Assembly (NCBI GenBank): GCA_016192915.1
Contig: JACPTF010000013.1
Location: 1 to 64,000 of the forward strand
From: Candidatus Woesearchaeota archaeon
Lineage (GTDB): Archaea > Nanobdellota > Nanobdellia > Woesearchaeales > UBA10216
DNA: 64,000 nt
Reading direction: 5' to 3'
The notes below the pieces were generated by a model. It searched no databases and was not told the DNA's origin. It saw nothing but the letters and a program-made list of their open reading frames with translations. Shown in pieces: positions 33,723 through 42,314 of the stretch; within the stretch, counting starts at the first letter, position 1, and each line of letters begins with the position of its first letter. Both the position numbers and the translations under genes were made by a program.

Positions 33723-34331
33723 TCACCCCCTCATCAAAAACTTGGCTGGAGTTGTGTCAAGGTCCAAAAAACTGTCGGCTTCCTCAACGAGCTTGCTGGA
33801 AGCGCTCTTCCCAAACGCAACAACCTCAACCCTGCAGCCCATAGCCCTCCTCAAGTGCTGCACAAGAGGCTGATAATCGCCATCGCCTGAAACGAGGATT
33901 ATTGTATCCAGCTTAGGGGAAAGCTCAATCGTGTCCATAGCAATTCCAATATCCCAGTCGCCTTTCTTGGCGCCTCCAAAAAACACCTGAAGGTCCTTGG
34001 CCTTAACCTCAAAGCCAATGTTCTCAAGCGCATCAAAGAAGTTCTGCTCATCCTTAACATCAGCCCGGATAACGTAAGCGATGGCCCGAACAAGCTTCCT
34101 CCTGCCAACAGCAGCCTTGAGAATGTTGCTGAAGTTAACCTTGGCACCGTAAACATTCTTGGCAGAATAGTAAAGGTTCTGGACATCAACAAAAACGCCT
34201 ACGCGCTGCTCAGAATGCTGCAGCGAGCTTGCAACGTTGTGCCTTTCGCTGCGGCTGCTCAGGCTACCAGTACCTGACTTAGTATCGCGGCTCTGCCTCT
34301 CCTCATGCACTGTCCTTGCCAGTTCAACCAT
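33723..34331 (-). CDS. NYN-domain (LabA/DUF88-like) putative ribonuclease
   Basis: 202 residues from MVELARTVHEERQ; the start has a TATA (gcatttaaat) 25-30 nt upstream. The PIN-like fold is indicated by VGVFVDVQNLYY (first Asp), the DWDIGIAMD block, and ILVSGDGDYQPLVQHLR with the last acidic pair. NYN proteins are presumed metal-dependent RNA nucleases. It is co-directional with malic enzyme and divergent from DNA polymerase. Confidence 0.85.
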   Translation of the reverse strand: MVELARTVHEERQSRDTKSGTGSLSSRSERHNVASSLQHSEQRVGVFVDVQNLYYSAKNVYGAKVNFSNILKAAVGRRKLVRAIAYVIRADVKDEQNFFDALENIGFEVKAKDLQVFFGGAKKGDWDIGIAMDTIELSPKLDTIILVSGDGDYQPLVQHLRRAMGCRVEVVAFGKSASSKLVEEADSFLDLDTTPAKFLMRG

Positions 34332-34447
34332 AGCCCAGCGGAAACAAGAGGGATATTTAAATGCTTCCTTGAAGCGTCCGCCACCGAGCCGCAAATATTT
34401 ATATATGCGGCAGCTTACTTATACGACGATATAAGGGGGAACACTTA

Positions 34448-36955
34448 ATGGCAGAGCTTGACTTTTACCCAATTGATGTTGTGTACAAGGTAGAGAAAAA
34501 AACAGATGCTGCAGGAGCAGCCACAGCTGAAAACGCGCCAGTAATAGAGCTTTACGGAAGGGGCGTAACTGAAAGCCGGCAGCTCAGCCATGTGAAAGTC
34601 AAGTACTTGGACTTTTCACCTTACTTCTGGGTAATCCCCACTGGTGATTCTGAGGGAGCAGCAGTGCAGTTGCAGCAGATGAAGGCAGACAGCCCCGAAT
34701 ACAAAGTAACAGCGGCAGAGGTGCACGCCAAAAACTACCTTGGCAAGGAAGTAAAGGCAGTGAAGGTAACTGCTAACATTCCGGCTGCCATTCCGCAGCT
34801 TAGGGAAAAGGCAAGGGAATTCGGGCTGGTGCTTGAAGCAGACATACCATTCACCAAACGGTTCCTGATAGACAAAAGGGTAATGCCACTAGCGCTTTAC
34901 AAGGCAGATGTCACAATTGCTGCTGCAGATTCTGACGACGAGAAAAACAGAGGGCTGCCGAGCTACGACGCCAGCAAGCTAAGCCAGATAAGCGAAGAAA
35001 TGCCGAACCTGAATATACTGGCCATTGATATAGAGACTCACAACCCTCTTGGCAAGACAATGCTGCCGGAAGAGCACCCAATAATAATGGCTGCGCTCTG
35101 CGGAGACAGCGGATTCAGGAAGGTGCTCACATGGAAAAAGTTCCCGACAAAGCTAGAATACATAGAATTCGTAAACAGCGAGGTCGAGCTGCTTGAAAGG
35201 CTGAAGCATTACATCAGGCAGTGCGAGCCGGACATAGTCGCAGGATACTTCTCTGACGTGTTTGACCTGCCCTACATAAAATCAAGGGCGGACAGGTACA
35301 GGATAAAATTCGACATCGGGCTTGACGGCTCGCAGCCAAAAATAAGCAAAACAGCAGCCAACACAACCACAGAAATAACAGGCATCGTGCACCTTGACGT
35401 GTTCAAATTCATAAGAAAGGTGATGTGGACCTCGCTCCAGACAACAGTCTATGACCTGTCATCAGTTGCAAAAGAGCTCCTGAACGAGACAAAAGAAGCA
35501 GTTGACATAGACAAGCTGTACATTGCATGGGACAACCACGAAGGCTCTGAACTGGAAAGCTACTGCTCCTACAACATGCAGGACGCGCAGCTCACGCTAA
35601 ACCTATGCAAAAAAGTCCTGCCAAACGTGATGGAGCTGACAAGGACAATAGGCCTGCCACTTTACGACGTAAGCAGGATGAGCTACTCCCAGCTTGTCGA
35701 ATGGTACCTTATCAAGCAAGCAAGGGAATTCAACGAGCTCGCGCCAAACAGGCCAAGCAACCCAGAGGAAAGCAGGAGAAGGATGACAAGCTACACTGGA
35801 GGCTTTGTATACGAGCCAACACCAGGGCTGTACAAGGACATTGCCGTGTTCGACTTCATGAGCCTGTACCCGACCATAATATCAGCCCATAACGTTTCAC
35901 CCGATACCCTGAACTGCAGCTGCTGCATAAGCTCAACCCAAAACAAAGTTCCCGGAGAAGAAAACATCTGGTTCTGCACGAAAAGAAGAGGGTTCATACC
36001 AACAGTAATAGATGAAGTCATAAAAAGAAGGATACGCGTCAAGGAAATAATAAAAGCTGCCGGCAACGACAAAACCCTCAACGCCAGGCAGATGGCACTG
36101 AAAACAATAGCCAACTCCATGTATGGCTACTTCGGCTTCTTCGGGGCAAGGTGGTACAGCATAGAATGCGCGAAGGCAATAACAGCCTTCGGCAGAAACC
36201 ACATCCAAACAGTCATACAAAAGGCAAAAAGCGAGGGCTTCAAAGTGCTTTATTCAGACACCGACTCAATCATGGTAGCATTGGAAGGCAAAATTATCGG
36301 AGAAGCGCTCAACTTCGTAGCAGACATAAACAAAACGCTGCCAGGAATGATGGAGCTCGACTACGAAGGTTTTTATCCGGCAGGGATATTTGTCGGAACG
36401 AAAGGAACAGGGCAGGGCGCGAAGAAAAAATACGCGCTCGTATCAGAAGACGGCAGGATGAGAATAAGAGGGTTTGAAACAGTCAGGAGAAACCTGTCAA
36501 AAATAGCAAAGGAAACGCAGGAAAGAGTCCTTGACATAATACTAAGGGAAAACGACATTGCTGCGGCAGTTGAGCATGCGAAAGGCGTAATCCACCAAAT
36601 AAGAAGCAGAAAAACACCTGTGGAAAAGGTCATCATAACAACGCAGCTGCAAAAAGAAATAAAAAGCTACGAATCATACGGGCCCCACGTAGCAGCAGCG
36701 CAAAGGATGAAAGAGCAAAACATACCAGTAGGGCCAGGCTCCGTCATAAGATACGTCGTGATCCAAGGCAGCGACAGGATAAGGGACAGGGTAAAGCTTC
36801 CCGAAGAAGTCAAGGAAGGGGAGTACGATGCCGAGTATTACGTCAACAACCAAATCGTGCCGGCTGTTGAAAAGATACTGGAAATATTCGGCTACAACGC
36901 AGAAGAGCTCGCTGCAGAGAAGACGCAGAAAAAGCTGGCAGCGTGGTTTGGATAA
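34448..36955 (+). CDS. polB: DNA polymerase family B
   Basis: 835 residues, a full-length archaeal replicative/repair polymerase. The 3'-5' exonuclease motif ILAIDIETHN lies near 190-199, with GYFSDVFDLPYI (Exo II) further on. Polymerase motif A DFMSLYPTII is near 467, motif B KTIANSMYGYFGFFG near 555 and motif C YSDTDS near 602; a KKKYAL region is present. No intein occurs at these motifs, although they are common archaeal intein sites. TATA and an aaggggga ribosome-binding motif precede the ATG. Confidence 0.96.
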   Translation: MAELDFYPIDVVYKVEKKTDAAGAATAENAPVIELYGRGVTESRQLSHVKVKYLDFSPYFWVIPTGDSEGAAVQLQQMKADSPEYKVTAAEVHAKNYLGKEVKAVKVTANIPAAIPQLREKAREFGLVLEADIPFTKRFLIDKRVMPLALYKADVTIAAADSDDEKNRGLPSYDASKLSQISEEMPNLNILAIDIETHNPLGKTMLPEEHPIIMAALCGDSGFRKVLTWKKFPTKLEYIEFVNSEVELLERLKHYIRQCEPDIVAGYFSDVFDLPYIKSRADRYRIKFDIGLDGSQPKISKTAANTTTEITGIVHLDVFKFIRKVMWTSLQTTVYDLSSVAKELLNETKEAVDIDKLYIAWDNHEGSELESYCSYNMQDAQLTLNLCKKVLPNVMELTRTIGLPLYDVSRMSYSQLVEWYLIKQAREFNELAPNRPSNPEESRRRMTSYTGGFVYEPTPGLYKDIAVFDFMSLYPTIISAHNVSPDTLNCSCCISSTQNKVPGEENIWFCTKRRGFIPTVIDEVIKRRIRVKEIIKAAGNDKTLNARQMALKTIANSMYGYFGFFGARWYSIECAKAITAFGRNHIQTVIQKAKSEGFKVLYSDTDSIMVALEGKIIGEALNFVADINKTLPGMMELDYEGFYPAGIFVGTKGTGQGAKKKYALVSEDGRMRIRGFETVRRNLSKIAKETQERVLDIILRENDIAAAVEHAKGVIHQIRSRKTPVEKVIITTQLQKEIKSYESYGPHVAAAQRMKEQNIPVGPGSVIRYVVIQGSDRIRDRVKLPEEVKEGEYDAEYYVNNQIVPAVEKILEIFGYNAEELAAEKTQKKLAAWFG

Positions 36956-37888
36956 TTATGTGGCAAATTCAGCTTCGAGCCCCATAAAATGGCCAAGGTC
37001 GTAGGCTTCCCTGAAAGCCCTCCTCACCCACCGAATTTTTTCATCGCTATATTTCGGGCGCTCATGTTTAATTACCTCAAACATTACACGGTCACTTCGC
37101 ATCAATCGCTCTAAGCGTTTAATCCCTATTGACAGATCTGAGTCTCGTGGCATCGGTGCACCGGCAATCTCGGCCAGTTTAGAATAAATAGCCTCGCCGA
37201 GCTTTCTGTAATGATGCTCAGAATCTTCCCTTCCAAATATTCTAACCATAGACCTCACAAACTTATCCTCGTCAGATTCAACCACTTTCTTCAATTCCTC
37301 CTCCAGTAGTATTGCCCTCACTATCCTGTTGAGTTCTGGACCGAATGACTTATCATAATAATGCTCTGCGCTTAGATTCATGTAAAGATAAGCCTCGTGG
37401 TGAAAGATAATCCTGAAGAGGTTAAGTAGAATCTCCTTCATATTGTCAGGCCTATTCCTTATTAGGCGTATTGCGTGTAACTCAGTCTCCAACACATTAT
37501 GGAGCGTTTTCAGAGTAGTAAGAACTGCATTTTGCCTGCTGATTGCGGAACCGATTTTGTGCCGCAAACTTTCACTTTTGCCCAAACTCTCCCTTGAAGC
37601 AAGGCGTTCTAGGTCACGTAAGATCTCATCATCTGCCTTCTTTTCTTCGCCGATCTCAACCAAATCAGTTGAAATTAGGCCTTCAATCTGCTCCAGCACG
37701 GCATCAAGGGCGGGCAAGTCAGCCAGTGCCTTATCAACATTGGCAAAAGAGAAGAACTTGACCAACTGCTCCCGCTTAGGATAATCAGCAACATGCTGCT
37801 CCCACAACTGTAGCCGTTTTTGCTCATCAAACGCTAGTTCTGTTGCCACGCCTTTTTTGCCGCCAAACAAATTGTTGAACAAGCCCAT
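36956..37888 (-). CDS. Hypothetical helical protein, 310 residues
   Basis: Mainly alpha-helical, charged, no membrane segment; the start MGLFNNLFGGKKG has an amphipathic look. Its stop abuts the polB stop (convergent). A TATA-like ctttatatattt lies about 25 nt upstream in the region shared with the divergent nuclease gene. No domain is recognised. Confidence 0.6.
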   Translation of the reverse strand: MGLFNNLFGGKKGVATELAFDEQKRLQLWEQHVADYPKREQLVKFFSFANVDKALADLPALDAVLEQIEGLISTDLVEIGEEKKADDEILRDLERLASRESLGKSESLRHKIGSAISRQNAVLTTLKTLHNVLETELHAIRLIRNRPDNMKEILLNLFRIIFHHEAYLYMNLSAEHYYDKSFGPELNRIVRAILLEEELKKVVESDEDKFVRSMVRIFGREDSEHHYRKLGEAIYSKLAEIAGAPMPRDSDLSIGIKRLERLMRSDRVMFEVIKHERPKYSDEKIRWVRRAFREAYDLGHFMGLEAEFAT

Positions 37889-37960
37889 GCCACGTATGCG
37901 AAACGCATACCTTTATATATTTATGTTCAAATATTGGGGTTGCAAAAAAAGAGGTAAATT

Positions 37961-38719
37961 ATGAAAATTTTAAACGCAGCTGCGGCAATCACAATTATTA
38001 CAATATTTATACTCGTAGCCGCTGTCGTTGTTGCAAGCCCTGAGAAAACCGACAAGTTCGGCTGCCACAAGTGCATGAAGGACTGCGAAAAATACAGCCT
38101 TGTAAAAAACGAGTATCACTGCCACGGCTCAGTCAGCGTGCAAAGCCAAAACATACAAATAGCGCCAAGGATTTACGGCAACACGACATACAGGAGGGTA
38201 GCGCGGATAATAGACGGCGACACACTGACTGCCTATTTCAACGGAAACCAGCAGGTCATCAGGCTTTTGGGCATTAACGCACCGGAAACAAGCCCGAAAG
38301 AAAAGGCGGAATGCTACAGCTCTCAGGCAACCGAGCAGCTGAAAAAGCTAGTAGCCACTAAATTCGTTCTACTGGAAAAGGACAAGCTCCAGAACCCAAA
38401 TCGTGCAGGCACGATTGGGCCCAGTCGCAGCAGCGACTTGGGTGATGATAAAGACAAGTACGGAAGGCTGCTAAGGTATGTCACAGTCATAGGCACGAAC
38501 GTTTCTGTAAACGAGGAACTGGTAAATGGCGGCTTTGCAAAAGCCTACCCTTCACTCACAACAAAAGTGGAAGAGTACAAGAAGCTTGAGAACGCGGCCA
38601 AGGAGAAAAAGCTCGGGATGTGGGGAGAATGCTTCAAGGAAAAGAAGAACGAAACGCTGACAAGGCTTTTCCCGCTTAAGGGGAAAAGGATAGACAAATA
38701 CGGGGAGCACCAGGGATAA
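37961..38719 (+). CDS. Secreted staphylococcal-nuclease-like protein
   Basis: 252 residues with a signal or anchor segment (about 6-26), a Cys/His-rich stretch (CHKCMKDCEKY), then the thermonuclease fold: ARIIDGDTL, IRLLGINAPE (catalytic Arg/Glu) and DKYGRLLRYV (second catalytic Arg), ending LGMWGECF. A 16-codon block NPNRAGTIGPSRSSDLG sits just before DKYGR and is exactly a palindromic element, which other SNases lack; it occupies a surface-loop position. gaggtaa precedes the ATG. Probably a nuclease for external DNA or RNA. Confidence 0.85.
   Translation: MKILNAAAAITIITIFILVAAVVVASPEKTDKFGCHKCMKDCEKYSLVKNEYHCHGSVSVQSQNIQIAPRIYGNTTYRRVARIIDGDTLTAYFNGNQQVIRLLGINAPETSPKEKAECYSSQATEQLKKLVATKFVLLEKDKLQNPNRAGTIGPSRSSDLGDDKDKYGRLLRYVTVIGTNVSVNEELVNGGFAKAYPSLTTKVEEYKKLENAAKEKKLGMWGECFKEKKNETLTRLFPLKGKRIDKYGEHQG
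38395..38442. repeat. 48-bp palindromic element inserted in frame in the nuclease gene
   Basis: CCCAAATCGTGC-ag-GCACGATTGGG followed directly by CCCAGTCGC-agca-GCGACTTGGG. This is the minimal two-part form of the clusters at 15505 and 24736. The length is a multiple of three and the frame is kept. Confidence 0.9.
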
Positions 38720-38775
38720 CGCCATTTCCAGCCTCTGCAAATATTTAAATAAGCAGCAACAGCCGCAGCCCGCGT

Positions 38776-40059
38776 ATGAGGATAATTTTTGACGGGCACA
38801 TCCACAGCAGCTACAGCAGGGCATGCAGCAAGGACTTGAGCCTTGAGAACCTTGAAAAGTATGCAAGGATAAAGGGTGTAGGGCTCCTTGGAACTGGCGA
38901 CTTTACCCATCCGAAATGGCTGCAGGAAATAAAAGCAAAGCTGAAAGAAGATGAAAACGGCGTGCTTTACAGCAGCAGCGGCTTCCCTTTCGTTTGGCAA
39001 ACAGAGCTTTCTTTGGCGTACACACAAGGCGGCAAAGGAAGGAGAATACACTACATCATACTGGCACCGAGTAGCGCAGTTGTTGCGCAGATAACAGAAT
39101 TCCTTCTAAAGAAAGGCAGGGTGGATTATGACGGCAGACCAATATTTGGAATGAACAGCATCGAGCTCCTGGACGAGCTGTTGCGGATAAGCAACGATAT
39201 TGAGCTCATACCGGCGCACGCGTGGACAAGCTGGTTCGGAATATTCGGCTCAGAGTCAGGCTTTGACTCCCTAAAGGAGTGCTTTGGCGACAAAGTTAAC
39301 AAAATCCACGCAATTGAGACGGGAATGTCGTCGGACCCTGCAATGAACTGGCGCATACCCTTGCTAGATAACATAACTCTCACGTCAAACTCAGACTGCC
39401 ACAGCTACTGGCCCTGGCGCATGGGAAGGGAAGCAAACGTGTTTGAATTTAAGGAGCTTACTTACAAGAACGTGCTTGCAGCCATAAGGGAAAGAAAAGG
39501 ATTCGTTGAAACGATTGAAACCCCGCCTTCCTACGGCAAATACCATTTTGACGGCCACAGGCTCTGCAACGTTGTCATGAACCCAGAGGAATCAGCAGAA
39601 CACAAGAACGTGTGCCCAAAATGCGGCAAGAAACTAACAATTGGAGTGCTGAATAGGGTGAACGAGCTGGCTGCTCCTGATAGGCTAGAGGGATATGTCA
39701 GGAAAGATGCTGTTCCATTCAAATCCCTAATACCACTTTCCGAAATAATCGCTGAACTGAACGGCTTCCCTGTTGCCAGCCGAAAGACGTGGCAGGTTTA
39801 CAATGCCCTGATTGAGAGGTTTGGGAACGAATTTAACGTTTTACTGGAAGCGACAGAAGATGAATTGAAAAAAGTTGTGGACGAAAAACTTGCAGCTGCC
39901 ATAATGAAAAACCGCGAGGGCAGGATAACGGTCGAGCCGGGCTACGACGGAGTATACGGCAAGCCGGTGCTTGACGGCAACAGCGAAAGAGGCAGCGGAA
40001 GAAAAGCAGAAGCAGCTGCAGCTGTGAGAAGGCAGAAAGGGCTTAATGAGTTCTTTTAG
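38776..40059 (+). CDS. PHP-family endonuclease Q-like protein
   Basis: 427 residues. The N-terminal PHP domain shows DGHIHSSYSRA, GTGDFTHP, the PAHAWTSWFG block and SNSDCHSYWP, all metal ligands. A zinc-binding CPKCGKK segment and a helix-hairpin-like region with DRLEGYVRKDAVPF follow. This architecture is that of archaeal EndoQ, which cuts 5' to deaminated bases or abasic sites. TATA (aatatttaaat) lies about 30 nt upstream. The last about 30 residues are Ala/Gly-rich. Confidence 0.85.
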   Translation: MRIIFDGHIHSSYSRACSKDLSLENLEKYARIKGVGLLGTGDFTHPKWLQEIKAKLKEDENGVLYSSSGFPFVWQTELSLAYTQGGKGRRIHYIILAPSSAVVAQITEFLLKKGRVDYDGRPIFGMNSIELLDELLRISNDIELIPAHAWTSWFGIFGSESGFDSLKECFGDKVNKIHAIETGMSSDPAMNWRIPLLDNITLTSNSDCHSYWPWRMGREANVFEFKELTYKNVLAAIRERKGFVETIETPPSYGKYHFDGHRLCNVVMNPEESAEHKNVCPKCGKKLTIGVLNRVNELAAPDRLEGYVRKDAVPFKSLIPLSEIIAELNGFPVASRKTWQVYNALIERFGNEFNVLLEATEDELKKVVDEKLAAAIMKNREGRITVEPGYDGVYGKPVLDGNSERGSGRKAEAAAAVRRQKGLNEFF

Positions 40060-40061
40060 AA

Positions 40062-40526
40062 TCACACTTCAGCATTTGCCATCCTTGACTGCCGCAGGAA
40101 AAGCTTTCCCAGCTCCATGAGCAGGAAGCCGAGGCTGGAGACTGCAAGTATTTTTGCCCATTCTGCGATGCCAAGAGCTACTGTGCCGAATACCGGCTGA
40201 AGCGGCTGCCAATACACAATTGTTAGTTGCATAAGTATTGAGAGAGCTACGCCGCCCAAAAGCCACTTGTTGGTTAACGGGTTGAGTTTCTTGAATGGCG
40301 AGATTGAGAGGCTGCCGATAACAGCAAACATCTCAAACATGACAAGGGTCGTGAAGGCTGCTGTCTGGGCAAGCTTTAGGGTTTCAGGCATGCTGCTGTC
40401 GTAATAAATGTTGAATATGAACAATGTGCCAGCGCCCATTATGATGCCGAAAAGCAGCTTCGGATTCGGAAAGCCCAGCTTTTGAAGCTGCAAGAAGCGA
40501 GAGGGCTTCTTCAACAGGAACGTCAT
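40062..40526 (-). CDS. Orphan C-terminal domain of a cation-transporting P-type ATPase
   Basis: 154 residues with four membrane segments. The sequence around AQTAAFTTLVMFEMFAVIGS and LNPLTNKWLLGGVALSILMQ matches the Cation_ATPase_C region (last transmembrane helices) of Ca2+-type P-ATPases. The catalytic and A domains are absent: upstream sequence holds an unrelated plus-strand gene and a hairpin. It is either a truncated remnant or a stand-alone domain. I lean to remnant, though the frame is intact. Confidence 0.6.
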   Translation of the reverse strand: MTFLLKKPSRFLQLQKLGFPNPKLLFGIIMGAGTLFIFNIYYDSSMPETLKLAQTAAFTTLVMFEMFAVIGSLSISPFKKLNPLTNKWLLGGVALSILMQLTIVYWQPLQPVFGTVALGIAEWAKILAVSSLGFLLMELGKLFLRQSRMANAEV

Positions 40527-40607
40527 GGAATGTTGCCAATTATCACACCGCTTTTTTACTGAATAAGGAAATAAGCTCGCTGCGGCTTATATAAATATTT
40601 TGCAGCC

Positions 40608-40633
40608 ATAGCGGCGTTGAAAACGCCGCATAT
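40608..40633. repeat. Single intergenic hairpin
   Basis: ATAGCGGCGTT-ga-AAACGCCGCATAT, a 9-bp GC-rich stem between divergent genes. It resembles one module of the palindromic clusters. Confidence 0.5.
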
Positions 40634-40680
40634 GGGAAACGCTTTTAAGCAGCAGCCACAAACTGCCGGATTAAAGCAAA

Positions 40681-41070
40681 ATGAATGCAAAAAAAGCGGG
40701 GGCTGAGGCCCTTTTCTGGACGCACTTCGTGCTTGTAGCGGTGTGGTTTGGCCTGTTTCTTGTGCCGACAGATGCATGGGCAGGCAAGGTAACATTCCAC
40801 TTCTGGTTCATATTAATTGCAGTAGCTGTGCAGTTTGGATGGGGATTCCTGATGCTGCCGGTAACGAGGAAGTACAGGATGATATGCCCCCTCACAACAC
40901 TAATGCAGCTTCTCCGCGGCTATCCTGTAGCTGATGCGAGGAACAACAACCACTCCTGCATAAAGGAATTCTTCCGCAGGATAGGCAAGCCGGTGCCGAA
41001 GAGGGCGGTAACCATATCGACGTTTGTTTCGCTTGGAATTGTTACGCTGCAGTACTTTTTCTTGCACTAA
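40681..41070 (+). CDS. Four-span membrane protein of unknown function
   Basis: 129 residues with membrane segments near 12-28, 36-58 and 108-127 and a polar loop RNNNHSCIKEFFRRIG. It begins MNAKKAGAEALFWTHFVLVA. It overlaps the C-terminal codons of a convergent small membrane-protein gene by 29 nt. The pattern WFGLFLVP...FHFWFI is reminiscent of DUF2784-like proteins, but the match is weak. Confidence 0.55.
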   Translation: MNAKKAGAEALFWTHFVLVAVWFGLFLVPTDAWAGKVTFHFWFILIAVAVQFGWGFLMLPVTRKYRMICPLTTLMQLLRGYPVADARNNNHSCIKEFFRRIGKPVPKRAVTISTFVSLGIVTLQYFFLH

Positions 41071-41350
41071 GCCTTGTTCTAATAAATTCATAAAGATAAA
41101 TGGTAATTGCAACAGAAAAGCCTTCCGCTAACGTCATGGATACTGGAAGCCCAAACAGTGTCAGCTTGTAAAAATCAGGGTAGGAATAGTAGCCGTTTGC
41201 AAAGGAAAAAATGTCAAAGTAAAATCCAAAGACAGCTCCTGCAAGGAAGTAAATGAAATACCTGCGCCTATCCTTCACGGTAAGCTGTATAGCCAAATAG
41301 CAAAGCAGCAAGACTGCAAATAATCCATACCATACTGCAGCGTTAGCCAT
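41042..41350 (-). CDS. Small three-span membrane protein (pair member 2)
   Basis: 102 residues with three to four hydrophobic segments and the motif KDRRRYFIYFLAGAVFGFYFD followed by a YYSYP loop. The neighbour at 41343 has a matching layout (DRRRIRDYFFLWLLGLAAAF then WNYHSEP), so the two look like ancient duplicates that may form a heterodimer. They overlap by 8 nt. This two-gene pattern recalls the split lycopene-cyclase (CrtYc/CrtYd) type of membrane domain, but key residues were not confirmed. Confidence 0.5.
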   Translation of the reverse strand: MANAAVWYGLFAVLLLCYLAIQLTVKDRRRYFIYFLAGAVFGFYFDIFSFANGYYSYPDFYKLTLFGLPVSMTLAEGFSVAITIYLYEFIRTRLSARKSTAA

Positions 41351-41654
41351 TCTTCCTCACCTTTGAGCTGAACTTCTTGCCGACAACGTTGCTGACAACG
41401 TTGCCAACAAAGTAGCAGAATGACAGATAAGGCACGTAAAGAAGCCATGTGTAAAGTGAAATGAGGAAAACCTTTGGCTCAGAATGATAATTCCAGAAGC
41501 CAAGGGCTGTCGTGGCTGTCTCGAAAACAAAAGCGGCAGCCAAGCCAAGAAGCCAGAGGAAAAAATAATCCCGAATCCTGCGCCTGTCAATGACAACCAC
41601 AGCGGCAGTTAGTGCCAGATTGAGGAGAAAAAAAGAAGAGTGCGCGATTGGCAT
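41343..41654 (-). CDS. Small three-span membrane protein (pair member 1)
   Basis: 103 residues, first gene of the pair with 41042-41350 and overlapping it by 8 nt. Segments lie near 8-22, 32-52 and 66-88. The DRRRIRDYF motif followed by a hydrophobic span and a WNYHSEP loop parallels the second gene. The start MPIAHSSFF faces the divergent acyltransferase pseudogene, with a shared promoter region. Function unknown. Confidence 0.5.
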   Translation of the reverse strand: MPIAHSSFFLLNLALTAAVVVIDRRRIRDYFFLWLLGLAAAFVFETATTALGFWNYHSEPKVFLISLYTWLLYVPYLSFCYFVGNVVSNVVGKKFSSKVRKNG

Positions 41655-41690
41655 AACATTTTAAAAGCCATTCGGCAATATATAAACATT

Positions 41691-42253
41691 ATGGTCGGGA
41701 TTGACAAAAAAGAGGCATACGCTTTCAGGAAGAATGGAAAGAAAATGCTCAAGCTTGTAAAGTTCGGGAAAGGCGAAAACCCTGCAAGGCAATGGTGCAG
41801 GTACAAAAATCCAATGATTCAAGCAATTAACTATGCAGTAATGCTATTCTGCAAGCTTCTGCCTCCATGCGAAATAAAAAACAGCCTTTACAGGCTGATT
41901 GGAGTCAAAATCGGCAAGAACGTTTCCATATCAAACGACTGCATAATTGACACTATATTTCCAGAGCTTATAATGATTGATGATAACGCCATAGTTGGCT
42001 GGGGAACAAAGCTCTACACTCACGAGTTCACACAGACAACAGAAGGATAGGGACAATACACCTCAAGAGGAACAGCATGGTTGGAGAGTGGTCTGTAGTA
42101 AGACCAGGCACAGTTGTTGGGGAGAATTAGCTTATTGCTGCCATGTCATTTGTAAACGAAGACGTGGCTGACAACCTCGTGGAAGGAGGAGTACCAATAC
42201 ACATAATAAAGCACCTAAAAAAGCTGAAGGAAAAACGAAAGGGCAAAAAATGA
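41691..42253 (+). pseudogene. Hexapeptide-repeat acyltransferase, frameshifted with an in-frame TAG
   Basis: The first 102 codons read as a left-handed beta-helix acetyltransferase (RLIGVKIGKNVSISNDCIID, then the HEFTQTTE active-site loop). One base appears missing near 42043-42048, because the next frame continues IHLKRNSMVGEWSVVRPGTV. This second part meets an in-frame TAG at 42128-42130 (GEN-stop-LIAAMSFVNEDV) and then runs to a TGA at 42251. The downstream sequence remains well preserved, so decay is recent, or the errors are from sequencing. TATA (aatatataaac) directly precedes the ATG. The final stop overlapped the original start of the next gene. Confidence 0.8.
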
Positions 42254-42314
42254 TCCCTGAAAACTGCACGTTCTGCGCAACCTTTTTAATAAAAAGGTTG
42301 ATCAAAAAGAGCTA
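42250..42314 (+). repeat. Hairpin-tail repeat with duplicated gene start
   Basis: An ATG at 42250 begins 28 nt that encode MIPENCTFC, interrupted by AACCTTTTT-aata-AAAAAGGTT and GATCAAAAAG (42279-42310). The mini-ORF ends in a TAA that overlaps the real ATG at 42315 (TAATG), where MIPENCTFC is encoded again with six synonymous changes. The first copy sits in the ATGA overlap with the upstream gene, so it is the original start. Confidence 0.75.

Noticed and set aside
42128-42130. TAG in the acyltransferase read as pyrrolysine
   Set aside because: A second lesion (frameshift) exists in the same gene, no Pyl genes are visible, and the residue position has no reason to be Pyl.
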